Assembly: GCA_025352765.1 (NCBI GenBank)
Contig: JANXSI010000631.1
Coordinates: 1 to 7,988, forward strand
Direction: 5' to 3'
DNA length: 7,988 bases
DNA from: Devosia sp.
Lineage (GTDB): Bacteria > Pseudomonadota > Alphaproteobacteria > Rhizobiales > Devosiaceae
The notes below the pieces were generated by a model. The model had not been told where the DNA came from and did not search any database. It saw nothing but the letters and a program-made list of their open reading frames with translations. This document shows positions 1 to 6,454 of this stretch, in pieces. Position 1 is the first letter of the stretch, and each line of letters begins with the position of its first letter. The position numbers and the translations under genes were made by a program.

Positions 1-1
1 C

Positions 2-337
2 GAAAGCGACGGCAAGGGCCGCCACACCACCACCGGGCGCTCGCTGCACGCCATTGCCGGCGGCGGCTGGGTGATCGACACGCCCGGCATCCGCTCGCTG
101 CAGCTCAACGAGGTGTCCGAGGGGCTCGAGACGCTGTTCGCCGAAATCACCGAACTGGCGCCGCTCTGCAAGTTTCGCGATTGCACCCACCGGCACGAGC
201 CCGGTTGCGCCGTGCAGGCGGCGCTCGCTGCCGGGACCCTCGACCCGGAGCGCTTCGAGCGCTGGCGCAAGCTCAACGACGAGAACCGGGGCAATGCCCC
301 CAAGCCCGGCGCGCTGCGGCGCGGCCAGAAGCGCTAG
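2..337 (+). CDS. rsgA: Ribosome small-subunit-dependent GTPase A (RsgA), C-terminal part
   Basis: This is the 3' end of rsgA; the 5' part lies outside the window, and 111 residues are visible. RsgA is a circularly permuted cytoplasmic GTPase that acts late in 30S ribosomal subunit maturation. Visible motifs are the switch I / G2 stretch GRHTTT at the left edge, the G3 motif DTPG (bases about 77-88), and the C-terminal zinc knuckle CKFRDCTHRHEPGC, which has the family pattern C-x4-C-x-H-x5-C. A basic tail (RRGQKR) ends at TAG 335-337. The OB fold and the G4, G5 and G1 motifs are missing only because of the window edge. A terminator follows 24 bases after the stop, so it is probably the last gene of its transcript and unrelated in function to the genes that follow. 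Confidence 0.95.
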   Translation, partial: ESDGKGRHTTTGRSLHAIAGGGWVIDTPGIRSLQLNEVSEGLETLFAEITELAPLCKFRDCTHRHEPGCAVQAALAAGTLDPERFERWRKLNDENRGNAPKPGALRRGQKR

Positions 338-361
338 CGCCCATTGCCGAGCCCAAAAAGA

Positions 362-396
362 AGAAAGGCGCTCAACCCGTCGGGGAGCGCCTTTCT
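362..396 (+). terminator. Intrinsic terminator after rsgA, possibly bidirectional
   Basis: A perfect 12-bp inverted repeat, AGAAAGGCGCTC (362-373) and GAGCGCCTTTCT (385-396), encloses an 11-base loop in which CCC and GGG could pair further. On the plus strand the arm ends in a pyrimidine run (CTTTCTCTT). On the minus strand the hairpin would be followed by CTTCTTTTT, a better U-tract. It could therefore stop transcription in both directions. It sits just after the rsgA stop codon. Confidence 0.85.
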
Positions 397-584
397 CTTG
401 GGTCGGAGCCGGACGCCAGGGGGGATAGCGCCCGTTGTCCAACCGTTGAGAGATAAATAGGTGCGCCCGATTTCAGTTCAAGACCCCCTCGAGGATCCTG
501 TGGAATGGCGAGCGCCGGTTGTTTATGACAGCGCCGGTGTGGCAAGGGCTCTGTGGTCCTTCAAACGATAGGCATCTGGCAATA

Positions 585-1286
585 ATGGGTTCTTTCGCCG
601 CCGCGGCCGTTTCCATCCTGACCAGCCCCGCCATCCTGCTCGGCAATTTCACCTATCTGCTGATGGGCCTGTCGGTGCTGATGCGCGACATCGCCTGGCT
701 GCGGACTTTGGCCATCGCCGGCGGCATTGCCAAGATCGTCTACCGCACCTGGTATGTGTACGACCCGACCAGCATCGTCTGGGAAACGGTGTTCGTGGTG
801 ATCAACGTCGGGCAGCTGATCCTGATCTGGTGGGAGAACCGGCCGCCCAACTTCACCCACGAGGAAAACCACTTCGTCGAACTGGTGGCCCCCGGCCTCC
901 CCTCGGCCGTCGCCCGCGCCCTGCTGGCGAGCGGCCAATGGCTGGACGTCCCGGCCGGCACCCGGCTGACGATCGCCGGCGAACGCGTCAATGCGCTGAT
1001 CTTCATCTCGCAGGGCAAGGTCCGGATCGAAAGTGGCGGGGCGACGGTGGCGACCTGCGGTCCGGGCGACTTTCTGGGCGAGATGACCTACGAGAGCGGC
1101 AAGGATGCGACCGCCACAGCCATTGCCGATGGTCCCGTCCGGGTGCTGAGCTTTGAGCGGCTGCGGCTCGAGAAGGTGCAGAAATCGCGCCCGGTGCTGC
1201 GCATGGCGCTGCAAGCGAGCTTCAACCGTAACCTGATCGACAAGCTGGTGCGCGCCAACAATGCGCCGATGGCCCGGGCGTCCTAG
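585..1286 (+). CDS. Popeye-like membrane protein with cyclic-nucleotide-binding-like domain
   Basis: Predicted 233-residue inner-membrane protein. Three hydrophobic segments lie at about residues 16-33, 36-53 and 64-83, with polar or charged signatures between them (RDIAWLR, YRTWYVYDP) and FVVINVGQLILIWWENRPP closing the third. That last stretch strongly resembles the third helix and RP junction of Popeye (POPDC) proteins. Residues about 110-215 form a cNMP-binding fold: LIFISQGKVRIE is the beta-roll and GDFLGEMTYESGKDATATA is the phosphate-binding-cassette region. The Glu is kept (E166), but the conserved Arg of the usual PR[AT]A is replaced (KDATA), so cAMP/cGMP binding may be altered or lost, as in eukaryotic Popeye cassettes. 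Start choice: ATG 585, because codons upstream lose the GC3 bias. TTG 519 or ATG 525 in the same frame would add 20-22 residues, and no start has a strong Shine-Dalgarno sequence. It is probably monocistronic, convergent with the glutaminase fusion. Popeye assignment is by resemblance; the cNMP fold is firmer. Confidence 0.8.
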   Translation: MGSFAAAAVSILTSPAILLGNFTYLLMGLSVLMRDIAWLRTLAIAGGIAKIVYRTWYVYDPTSIVWETVFVVINVGQLILIWWENRPPNFTHEENHFVELVAPGLPSAVARALLASGQWLDVPAGTRLTIAGERVNALIFISQGKVRIESGGATVATCGPGDFLGEMTYESGKDATATAIADGPVRVLSFERLRLEKVQKSRPVLRMALQASFNRNLIDKLVRANNAPMARAS

Positions 1287-1296
1287 CGCCTCCGGG
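1273..1296 (+). terminator. Candidate terminator hairpin overlapping the Popeye-like gene stop
   Basis: CCCGGGCG (1273-1280) can pair with CGCC (1287-1290) and CGGG (1293-1296), with a 2-base bulge and a 6-base loop. TTATTT follows. The loop contains the TAG stop codon (1284-1286) and the structure ends against the stop of the opposing gene. The hairpin is short and the T-run interrupted, so this is a weak call. It is the only terminator-like structure in the 10-base gap between the convergent genes. Confidence 0.3.
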
Positions 1297-3129
1297 TTAT
1301 TTCGACAGCGCGCCGATCTCGGCATTGGCGCGGCGCAGCCGGTCGCTAAGGCTCTGGCCGACGGCCACCAGGAGCTCCGTGTAAGCGGCGGCGTGCTCGA
1401 CCCGCATCTCGACCATGCTTTCGGCGTCCATGATCAGCACCTCGACATCGGTCGCCGCGAGGACGTCGGCGGTGCGGGGCGAGCGGCCGAACAGCGCAAG
1501 CTCGCCGAAGACATTGCCGGCATCGACGCTGCCCACCCGGTAGCTCTTGCCGTTGGGCAGCGGCACGGTGACATCGACCCGGCCCTTGACCAGGAAGTAG
1601 AGCTCGGCCGCCGCCGACCCCTGCGCGATCAGCTTTTCGCCCACCGCGAAACGACGCGGCACCAACTGGCCGGCGAGACGCTCGATCGAGTCCGGGCGCA
1701 TGCTCGTAAGGACGCCGAAGGCCGCCAGCTCCACGGTCTCGCTATCCGTCGCGGCGCCCGATTCCCTGAGCAGCAGGTCCTCGAAATATTCGAGGGCGAA
1801 ATCGACATGGCTGAAATGCACATCCTGCTGGAAGCCGTCGGAGACGCGCGGCGAATGGGCGACGATGGCGAAGGTCTTGCCCGCAGCCTCGAGCGCCCGG
1901 CGGGCGGTGTTGAGCAGATCAAGCCCGATGGCGTCCATCTGCATGACGCGCGTCAGATCAACGATGAAATGCGCCGCGCTGTCGCGGTCCTCGACGATCC
2001 GCCGGGTCACCCGCTCGGTTTCGACGAACGACAATTCGCCCTGCAGTTCGTAGACCGCGATCAGGTGGCCGAGTGTGTCGAGCCGCTGCGCGTCCTCGAG
2101 CCGGCGGATGCGCTTGGAGCGGATCTCGTTGCCGCGGAAGGTGCGGCGGAACGGCACCCGGCCACCGCCGCGATCCTCGAACAGATGCAGCTTGAAGTAG
2201 CTCGAGACGTCCTCGCAGACTTTGACGCCGCGCACGCTGTTGCCCACCGCATCGAGCCGCGGCGAGAACACGCCAATCCCAAGGTGCCCGGGCAGCACGG
2301 CGGTGATGCCGCCGCCGACGCCGCTCTTGGCCGGCAGGCCGATGTTGAACTGCCAGCCGCCCGCATAGTCGTACATGCCGCAACTGCTCATCACCGAGAG
2401 CACCGAGCGCACATATTCGGGCTCGAGCGCCCGCTCGTTGGTCATCGGATTGACCCCGCCATTGGCGAGCGTTGCGCCGATCATGGCGAGATCGCGTGTC
2501 GTCACCAGCAACGAGCACTGCCGGAAATAGAGATCGAGATGCTCATCGACATTGCCGCTGATCATGCCGGCATTGAGCTCAAGATAGGCGATGGCGCGAT
2601 TGCGGTTTCCCGTCAGCGCCTCCGAGCGATAGACATCTTCGTCGAGCGCGAGCGGCCGGCCGGTGAACTTGCGGAAAATCTCCTGCACCCGGGCGAAGCG
2701 CTCCTCGAGGCCGGAGCCTCGGATCATGGCGGCGGCGGCGATGGCGCCGGCATTGACCATTGGGTTGAACGGCCGGTTGTTGTGCTCGTCGAAGCTGATC
2801 GAGTTGAACGCATCGCCCGACGGCTCGACGCCGATCCGCCGCAGCACTTCGACCGAGCCGCGATCCTGCAGCGCGAGGCCATAGGTGATGGCCTTGGAGA
2901 TCGACTGGATGGTGAAAGTCGCCTCGACGTCGCCGACCTCGTAGACGTAGCCGTCGGTGGTGGCGAAGGCGACGCCGAACTGGTCGGGATCGACGGCGGC
3001 CAGTTCGGGAATATAGCTGGCGAGCGTGCCCTCGCGGTTCACGAGGTGCCGCCGGTAGAGGTCGTCGAGGTATTTCCAGACCGGCAGATGGTGCGCCGCA
3101 AGGCGCGGCGCGGGGATGTTCACGTTCAC
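1297..3129 (-). CDS. glsA: Glutaminase A fused to STAS and cyclic-nucleotide-binding domains
   Basis: Predicted 610-residue cytoplasmic protein. Residues about 16-318 are a serine-dependent beta-lactamase-like glutaminase (L-glutamine + H2O to L-glutamate + NH3). Visible motifs are YIPELA (39-44), the catalytic SxxK in FTIQSISK (S76, K79), PFNPMVNAGAI (N126), MYDYAGGW (252-259) and PAKSGVGGGI (266-275). Residues about 356-452 are a STAS domain, with VDLTRVMQMDAIG around D391 and D399. Residues about 474-592 are a cNMP-binding domain with a canonical phosphate-binding cassette, FGELALFGRSPRTAD (E543, R552). Stand-alone bacterial glutaminases are about 310 residues, so half of this protein is regulatory. 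Start: GTG 3129 is preceded by a GGGG Shine-Dalgarno core on the minus strand (3139-3142). TTG 3153 would add 8 residues with poor codon bias and no ribosome site. The protein has no signal peptide or membrane segment. The gene diverges from the secretion/cyclase operon. cNMP control of glutaminase activity is inferred from the architecture. Confidence 0.93.
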   Translation of the reverse strand: MNVNIPAPRLAAHHLPVWKYLDDLYRRHLVNREGTLASYIPELAAVDPDQFGVAFATTDGYVYEVGDVEATFTIQSISKAITYGLALQDRGSVEVLRRIGVEPSGDAFNSISFDEHNNRPFNPMVNAGAIAAAAMIRGSGLEERFARVQEIFRKFTGRPLALDEDVYRSEALTGNRNRAIAYLELNAGMISGNVDEHLDLYFRQCSLLVTTRDLAMIGATLANGGVNPMTNERALEPEYVRSVLSVMSSCGMYDYAGGWQFNIGLPAKSGVGGGITAVLPGHLGIGVFSPRLDAVGNSVRGVKVCEDVSSYFKLHLFEDRGGGRVPFRRTFRGNEIRSKRIRRLEDAQRLDTLGHLIAVYELQGELSFVETERVTRRIVEDRDSAAHFIVDLTRVMQMDAIGLDLLNTARRALEAAGKTFAIVAHSPRVSDGFQQDVHFSHVDFALEYFEDLLLRESGAATDSETVELAAFGVLTSMRPDSIERLAGQLVPRRFAVGEKLIAQGSAAAELYFLVKGRVDVTVPLPNGKSYRVGSVDAGNVFGELALFGRSPRTADVLAATDVEVLIMDAESMVEMRVEHAAAYTELLVAVGQSLSDRLRRANAEIGALSK

Positions 3130-3331
3130 CGATGGTCGCCCCAGAATGCCCAAACGTCAGGCACTGTAACCACTCGGCTAAAGGTTGAGCAATCGCCTTC
3201 GCTGGGTTAAGGTCGTTAACTGAACGTAAATGCAGGGTCGTAACGCGTTGAAGATCAGATGAAATCGCCCGCAGCTGTTGCGCGGCGGTCTCGGTCGGCG
3301 TGCGAAAGCGCGTCACAATTCGTTAAGACTC

Positions 3332-3356
3332 CCATACCGGGCCCGTTTCGGTATGG
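3332..3356 (+). repeat. Perfect 8-bp inverted repeat upstream of the operon
   Basis: CCATACCG (3332-3339) and CGGTATGG (3349-3356) are exact reverse complements around a 9-base loop. The dyad ends 31 bases before the GTG start of the beta-barrel gene, so it is either a protein-binding operator or a hairpin in the 5' untranslated leader. No T-run follows, which argues against a terminator. Confidence 0.6.
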
Positions 3357-3377
3357 TCGGCGTGCGGCAATGGGAAT

Positions 3378-3382
3378 GGGGA
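3378..3382 (+). promoter_or_regulatory. Ribosome binding site fixing the GTG 3388 start
   Basis: GGGGA ends 5 bases before GTG 3388. The in-frame ATGs at 3370 and 3376 have no comparable purine-rich site at proper spacing. A start at 3388 also puts a normal signal peptide at the exact N-terminus, so this site decides the start. Confidence 0.55.
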
Positions 3383-3387
3383 CCCAG

Positions 3388-4773
3388 GTGAGCATTTTGA
3401 CGCGAGATCTGGCGCTTGGCGCGCTGTTTTGCACGGTGCTGTGGCTAGGTGCGCCGGCGGCCCAGGCGGCGACGACCATCACCGAACCCAATGTCGCGCC
3501 GCGCGCCGATGCGGCCAGCCTCCCCAAGATCGAAGCCCGCCGTCACACGCTTCTGGCGCAGATGATGGCCGATCCGAGCAATCTCGACATCGCCTTCGAG
3601 TATGCGGCGCTCTCCTCGCAGGCCGGCGACCTCGAAGGCGCCATCTCGACGCTCGAGCGCATGCTGATCTACGCGCCGGGCCTGCCGCGGCTCGATCTCG
3701 AACTCGGCGTTCTCTATTACCGGCTGGGCGCCTACGAGTCGGCGCAATCCTATTTCGAGGCGGCGCTGGCGGTCCCGGACGTTCCGGCAGAGGTGCAAAG
3801 CAAGGTTGCGCCCTACCTCGCCGAGATCAAGAAGCGCGGCAAGACCGACGGCTTCAACGGCTCGATCACCGTCGGGGCGCGCTACCAGAGCAACGCCAAC
3901 AGCGCCACGTCGAGCTCGACCGTGATGCTCAACGGCATTCCGTTCGTCCTCAGCAATGACGGCAAGGCCCACCCCGACAGCAACGTCTTCGTGTCGGGCA
4001 ATCTGCGCTACGTCCACGACCTGCAGAGCCAGGGCGACCGCGTCCTCGCCAACCTCACCGCCTACGGGGCGCTCTACAAGGACGACGGCACGCTCAACAC
4101 CGGCGTGCTCGAGGCAACGATCGGGCCCGAATACAATCTGCAGCGCGTCGGCATCGAGGACGCAACGCTCGCGCTCTATGGTATCGCTACCGGCGTCGTG
4201 CTCGACGGCAATCCGTACCTCTTGTCGGGCGGGCTCGGGCTCAATATCGAAAAGGGCCTCGGCCAGCGCGCCCATATCGGGGTGAGGACCGAGTACCGCT
4301 ACGAATCCTACCAGAACTCGGCCGACCATCCCCTGGCGTCGGACGGCAGCGGCAACCGGGTGCGCTCGACAGCAACGCTGCAAGTTCAGATCAACGACCG
4401 GCTGACGGCCTTCACCACGATCTCCGGCGAACGCCGCTGGGCGCAAGTGGGCTACATCAGCCGCTGGGAAGCGGGCGCCAGCATCGGCGCGACCCTCGCC
4501 TTCGGCTCACCCTTCAAGCAGCAGGCCGAGCCCTGGTCGGTGACGGCCTTGGCCGGCTACACGCTCCGCCGCTTCGACGCGCCCGATCCGCTGATCAATG
4601 CCGCCGAGGCCGAGACCGACCACGAGCTCAACCTCAACGCCACGCTGAATATTCCGCTCGGCACGGACTGGTCGCTTCAGAACAGCCTCGGCTACCGCCG
4701 GGTGATCTCGAACTACGACCTCGACAATTCCGAAAACTACTCCGCCTCGATCAGTGCAACCAAAAAGTTCTGA
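3388..4773 (+). CDS. TPR/outer-membrane beta-barrel protein, Slam-like (type XI secretion) candidate
   Basis: Predicted 461-residue outer-membrane protein. Residues 1-27 form a Sec signal peptide (MSILTRD, a hydrophobic core, then APAAQA|AT). Residues about 60-135 hold at least two TPR-like helical repeats (FEYAALSSQAGDLEGAIS; LGVLYYRLGAYESAQSYF). After the junction VQSKVAPYLAEIKKRG, residues about 155-461 are alternating amphipathic strands (GSITVGARYQSNANSAT and so on) ending in ATKKF. The terminal Phe is the usual C-terminal signal for Bam-mediated barrel insertion. This order (signal, periplasmic TPR, about 300-residue barrel beginning near a YxxNxN motif) matches Slam / T11SS outer-membrane proteins (DUF560), which move TbpB-like cargo across the outer membrane. 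The next gene, 7 bases away, encodes a protein with a TbpB-like C-terminal barrel, which supports that reading. Alternative: a TPR-linked porin of unknown role. Barrel topology is secure; the exporter role is inferred. Confidence 0.85.
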   Translation: MSILTRDLALGALFCTVLWLGAPAAQAATTITEPNVAPRADAASLPKIEARRHTLLAQMMADPSNLDIAFEYAALSSQAGDLEGAISTLERMLIYAPGLPRLDLELGVLYYRLGAYESAQSYFEAALAVPDVPAEVQSKVAPYLAEIKKRGKTDGFNGSITVGARYQSNANSATSSSTVMLNGIPFVLSNDGKAHPDSNVFVSGNLRYVHDLQSQGDRVLANLTAYGALYKDDGTLNTGVLEATIGPEYNLQRVGIEDATLALYGIATGVVLDGNPYLLSGGLGLNIEKGLGQRAHIGVRTEYRYESYQNSADHPLASDGSGNRVRSTATLQVQINDRLTAFTTISGERRWAQVGYISRWEAGASIGATLAFGSPFKQQAEPWSVTALAGYTLRRFDAPDPLINAAEAETDHELNLNATLNIPLGTDWSLQNSLGYRRVISNYDLDNSENYSASISATKKF

Positions 4774-4775
4774 GG
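4772..4775 (+). promoter_or_regulatory. Ribosome binding site of the FecR-domain gene, overlapping the upstream stop
   Basis: GAGG ends 5 bases before ATG 4781 and shares bases with the TGA stop (4771-4773) of the barrel gene, indicating translational coupling. It favours ATG 4781 over an in-frame GTG at 4754 that lies inside the upstream gene. Confidence 0.7.
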
Positions 4776-4780
4776 GTGCC

Positions 4781-6448
4781 ATGCGTCTGTTGAACATCGC
4801 CCTGCTCTCGAGCGCCCTGCTGCTGGCGGGCACGGCCCTGCCGGCGCTGGCCGGGACGGCCGGCGTCACCGCCGCGGTCAACCCCGAGGCGCGCGGCACC
4901 CCGCCCGGCGGCGCGGTACGGACCATCGTTCTGGGCGACAACATCCTGACCGACGAAAAGATCGACACCGGCCCGGGCGGCCTGGTCCAGGTGCTGCTCG
5001 CCGACGGCACGACCTTCACGGTCGGCCCCAATTCGTCGCTCACCATCGACAAGTTCGTCTATGACCCCAACGCCAACACCGCGCAGGTGACGGCCAGCCT
5101 CGCCCGCGGTGTGTTCCGCTTCATCGGCGGCCGGACGTCCAAGACCGAGGGCGGGGTCGAGATCAACACGCCGGTCGGCACCGTGGGCATCCGCGGCGCG
5201 GTCGCCGACATCAGCCTCACGCCCAACGGGCAGGAACTCAAGGCACAGATCGACCTGCTGTTCGGCAAGGAAGTGACGCTGACCGGCCCGGGGGGCCTGC
5301 TCGAGCGCATCTACAAGGCCGGCTATTCGATCATCATCGGGCAGGACGGCCGGCCGAAGCTGGTCAAGACCCCGCCGGGCGCGGCCGGCGGCATCCAGCA
5401 GGCGCTGGCCGGCAAACCCGGCACCCATGGCGGCACCGGCAACCCGCCGACCGACGACCAGGTCGGCAACAGCGGCGTGCCCGGCGACAATTCCGACAAG
5501 ACGCCGCACGACAACGCGCCCCCCGATTTCACCCCGCCCGACCTCGATGCGATCCTGCTGGCGACAATCGATTTCTTCGACTCGCACGACAACGCCAAGG
5601 ACATTCTGGGCACCGACAACCCCGGCGGGTTCGGGGCGGGGTATGTAACGATCTCCTCCGACGGGCCCAGCGGCACACTGGCCGTTGGGAACAGCGATCC
5701 TGCCGATGTGCTGATCGGCTTCGGGCCGAACTCTGCGCGACTGACGGGGACCATTCCGTACTCGGAGAGTGAACTGCCCTTCGAGATCGCCCTCGGCTTC
5801 GACGACCCGCAGACCGCGTCGGTGACCGTCGACGGATATCCGCAGGACGCACTTACCGTAGCCAACGCGGTGCACCCCCAGGTGAGCAGCCTCGTCTGCG
5901 AGGCCTGCGACTTCATCAAATGGGGCACCTGGGACTCGACTTTCGAGAGCGGGGACTACAGCGCCTCAGCCGTCGGCACCTACATCACTGGCGATATAAC
6001 GACCGAGGCGCAGTACAGGACGCGGAGCGGCAGCGCGACTTATTACGGTACTGCACAGGGATACGCGTCGGATGCAGACAATGGTGGCGACTTGCACCCA
6101 GCCGCCGGCGATCTGAACTTGAGCTGGAATTTTGACCATCGAAGCGGTTCGATTACGATCTCAGGGTTTGATAAGCACGATAATTTCGACGGCTTTGACC
6201 TCACAGCGCCTTTGAGTGCAGCAAGCGGTTCGCCCGGCTTTTCGGGGCTTGCGCCAATTGGCGGCGACTACGACGACGACGAGGATCCGGACAACGGCAG
6301 CTTCGCGGTCGACGGGGCTTTCGTGAACCACGGGTCGACTTTCGCGGCTGGGGTCGTTGGGAATTTTTCGGTCGGTCTGGACAATGGAGAGTATTCGGCG
6401 ACCGGCATCTTTGGTGGATCCGACACGCCACCGCCCAACACGCACTGA
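4781..6448 (+). CDS. Secreted FecR-domain protein with TbpB-like C-terminal barrel, likely exporter cargo
   Basis: Predicted 555-residue exported protein. Residues 1-24 are a Sec signal peptide ending in PALA|GT. There is no lipobox cysteine, so it is not a lipoprotein. Residues about 45-145 are a FecR domain: LGDNILTDEKIDTGPGG, VLLADGTTFTVGPNSSLTI, ASLARGVFRFIGG and INTPVGTVGIRGAVAD are all typical. A Gly/Pro/Asp-rich linker covers about 200-260. The C-terminal part has a C373-E-A-C376 pair, the only cysteines in the protein, then WGTW (381-384) and a Gly/Ser/Tyr-rich beta region: GSATYYGTAQGY (417-428), LSWNFDHRSGSITISGF (447 on) and a closing ATGIFGGS. This pattern resembles the small eight-strand barrels of TbpB and other T11SS cargo. 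An acidic loop DYDDDEDPDNG lies at 496-506. G+C falls in the last third. No sigma factor gene is adjacent, unlike classical fecIR loci. FecR is confident; the TbpB-like call is by resemblance and context. Confidence 0.85.
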   Translation: MRLLNIALLSSALLLAGTALPALAGTAGVTAAVNPEARGTPPGGAVRTIVLGDNILTDEKIDTGPGGLVQVLLADGTTFTVGPNSSLTIDKFVYDPNANTAQVTASLARGVFRFIGGRTSKTEGGVEINTPVGTVGIRGAVADISLTPNGQELKAQIDLLFGKEVTLTGPGGLLERIYKAGYSIIIGQDGRPKLVKTPPGAAGGIQQALAGKPGTHGGTGNPPTDDQVGNSGVPGDNSDKTPHDNAPPDFTPPDLDAILLATIDFFDSHDNAKDILGTDNPGGFGAGYVTISSDGPSGTLAVGNSDPADVLIGFGPNSARLTGTIPYSESELPFEIALGFDDPQTASVTVDGYPQDALTVANAVHPQVSSLVCEACDFIKWGTWDSTFESGDYSASAVGTYITGDITTEAQYRTRSGSATYYGTAQGYASDADNGGDLHPAAGDLNLSWNFDHRSGSITISGFDKHDNFDGFDLTAPLSAASGSPGFSGLAPIGGDYDDDEDPDNGSFAVDGAFVNHGSTFAAGVVGNFSVGLDNGEYSATGIFGGSDTPPPNTH

Positions 6449-6454
6449 TAGCCG

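Larger units (their letters stand above)
3130..3387. promoter_or_regulatory. Divergent intergenic control region
   Basis: This 258-base gap between two divergent starts must contain promoters for both the glutaminase fusion (minus) and the secretion/cyclase operon (plus). It is AT-richer than its flanks and holds several short repeats: TCGTTAA at 3213-3219 and again at 3320-3326, GGGTTAAGG at 3204-3212, the palindrome GTTAAC at 3215-3220 and the 8-base palindrome AACGCGTT at 3242-3249. An open frame continues leftward from GTG 3388 to an ATG at 3259, but it lacks a ribosome site and would bury the signal peptide. I cannot assign -35/-10 boxes with confidence. Confidence 0.6.

Noticed and set aside
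435..460. TTGTCC with a downstream ATAAAT as a promoter for the Popeye-like gene
   Set aside because: The spacing between the boxes is too short for a sigma-70-type promoter. The 397-584 stretch is the right place for a promoter but I cannot locate one.
505..528. Seven-codon frame (MASAGCL) whose TGA overlaps ATG 525, considered as a leader peptide
   Set aside because: No good ribosome site, and codon bias suggests the real gene starts at 585. An ATGA overlap is easily met by chance.
561..1325. Minus-strand frame of 254 codons opposite the Popeye-like gene
   Set aside because: Antisense shadow of a protein with membrane segments and a cNMP fold. It also overlaps the end of the glutaminase gene.
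1261..3210. Plus-strand open frame of 649 codons opposite the glutaminase fusion
   Set aside because: It is the GC-rich complement of a gene with full catalytic motifs. Its own translation is rich in His/Arg/Asp/Glu/Gly with no recognisable domain, and it runs into the neighbouring gene.
3301..3317. TGCGA-N7-TCACA, resembling a CRP/FNR-type site TGTGA-N6-TCACA
   Set aside because: One mismatch in the left half and a spacer one base too long. Tempting beside a cyclase operon but not a credible match.
3259..3387. Upstream extension of the barrel gene to ATG 3259
   Set aside because: It would put 43 polar/basic residues before a normal signal peptide, and it lacks a ribosome site. GTG 3388 has GGGGA at the right distance.
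4751..5875. Minus-strand open frame of 374 codons opposite the FecR-domain gene
   Set aside because: Shadow of a clear gene. The composition is typical of an antisense frame (Arg/Gly/Val/Asp-rich) and there is no domain or ribosome site.
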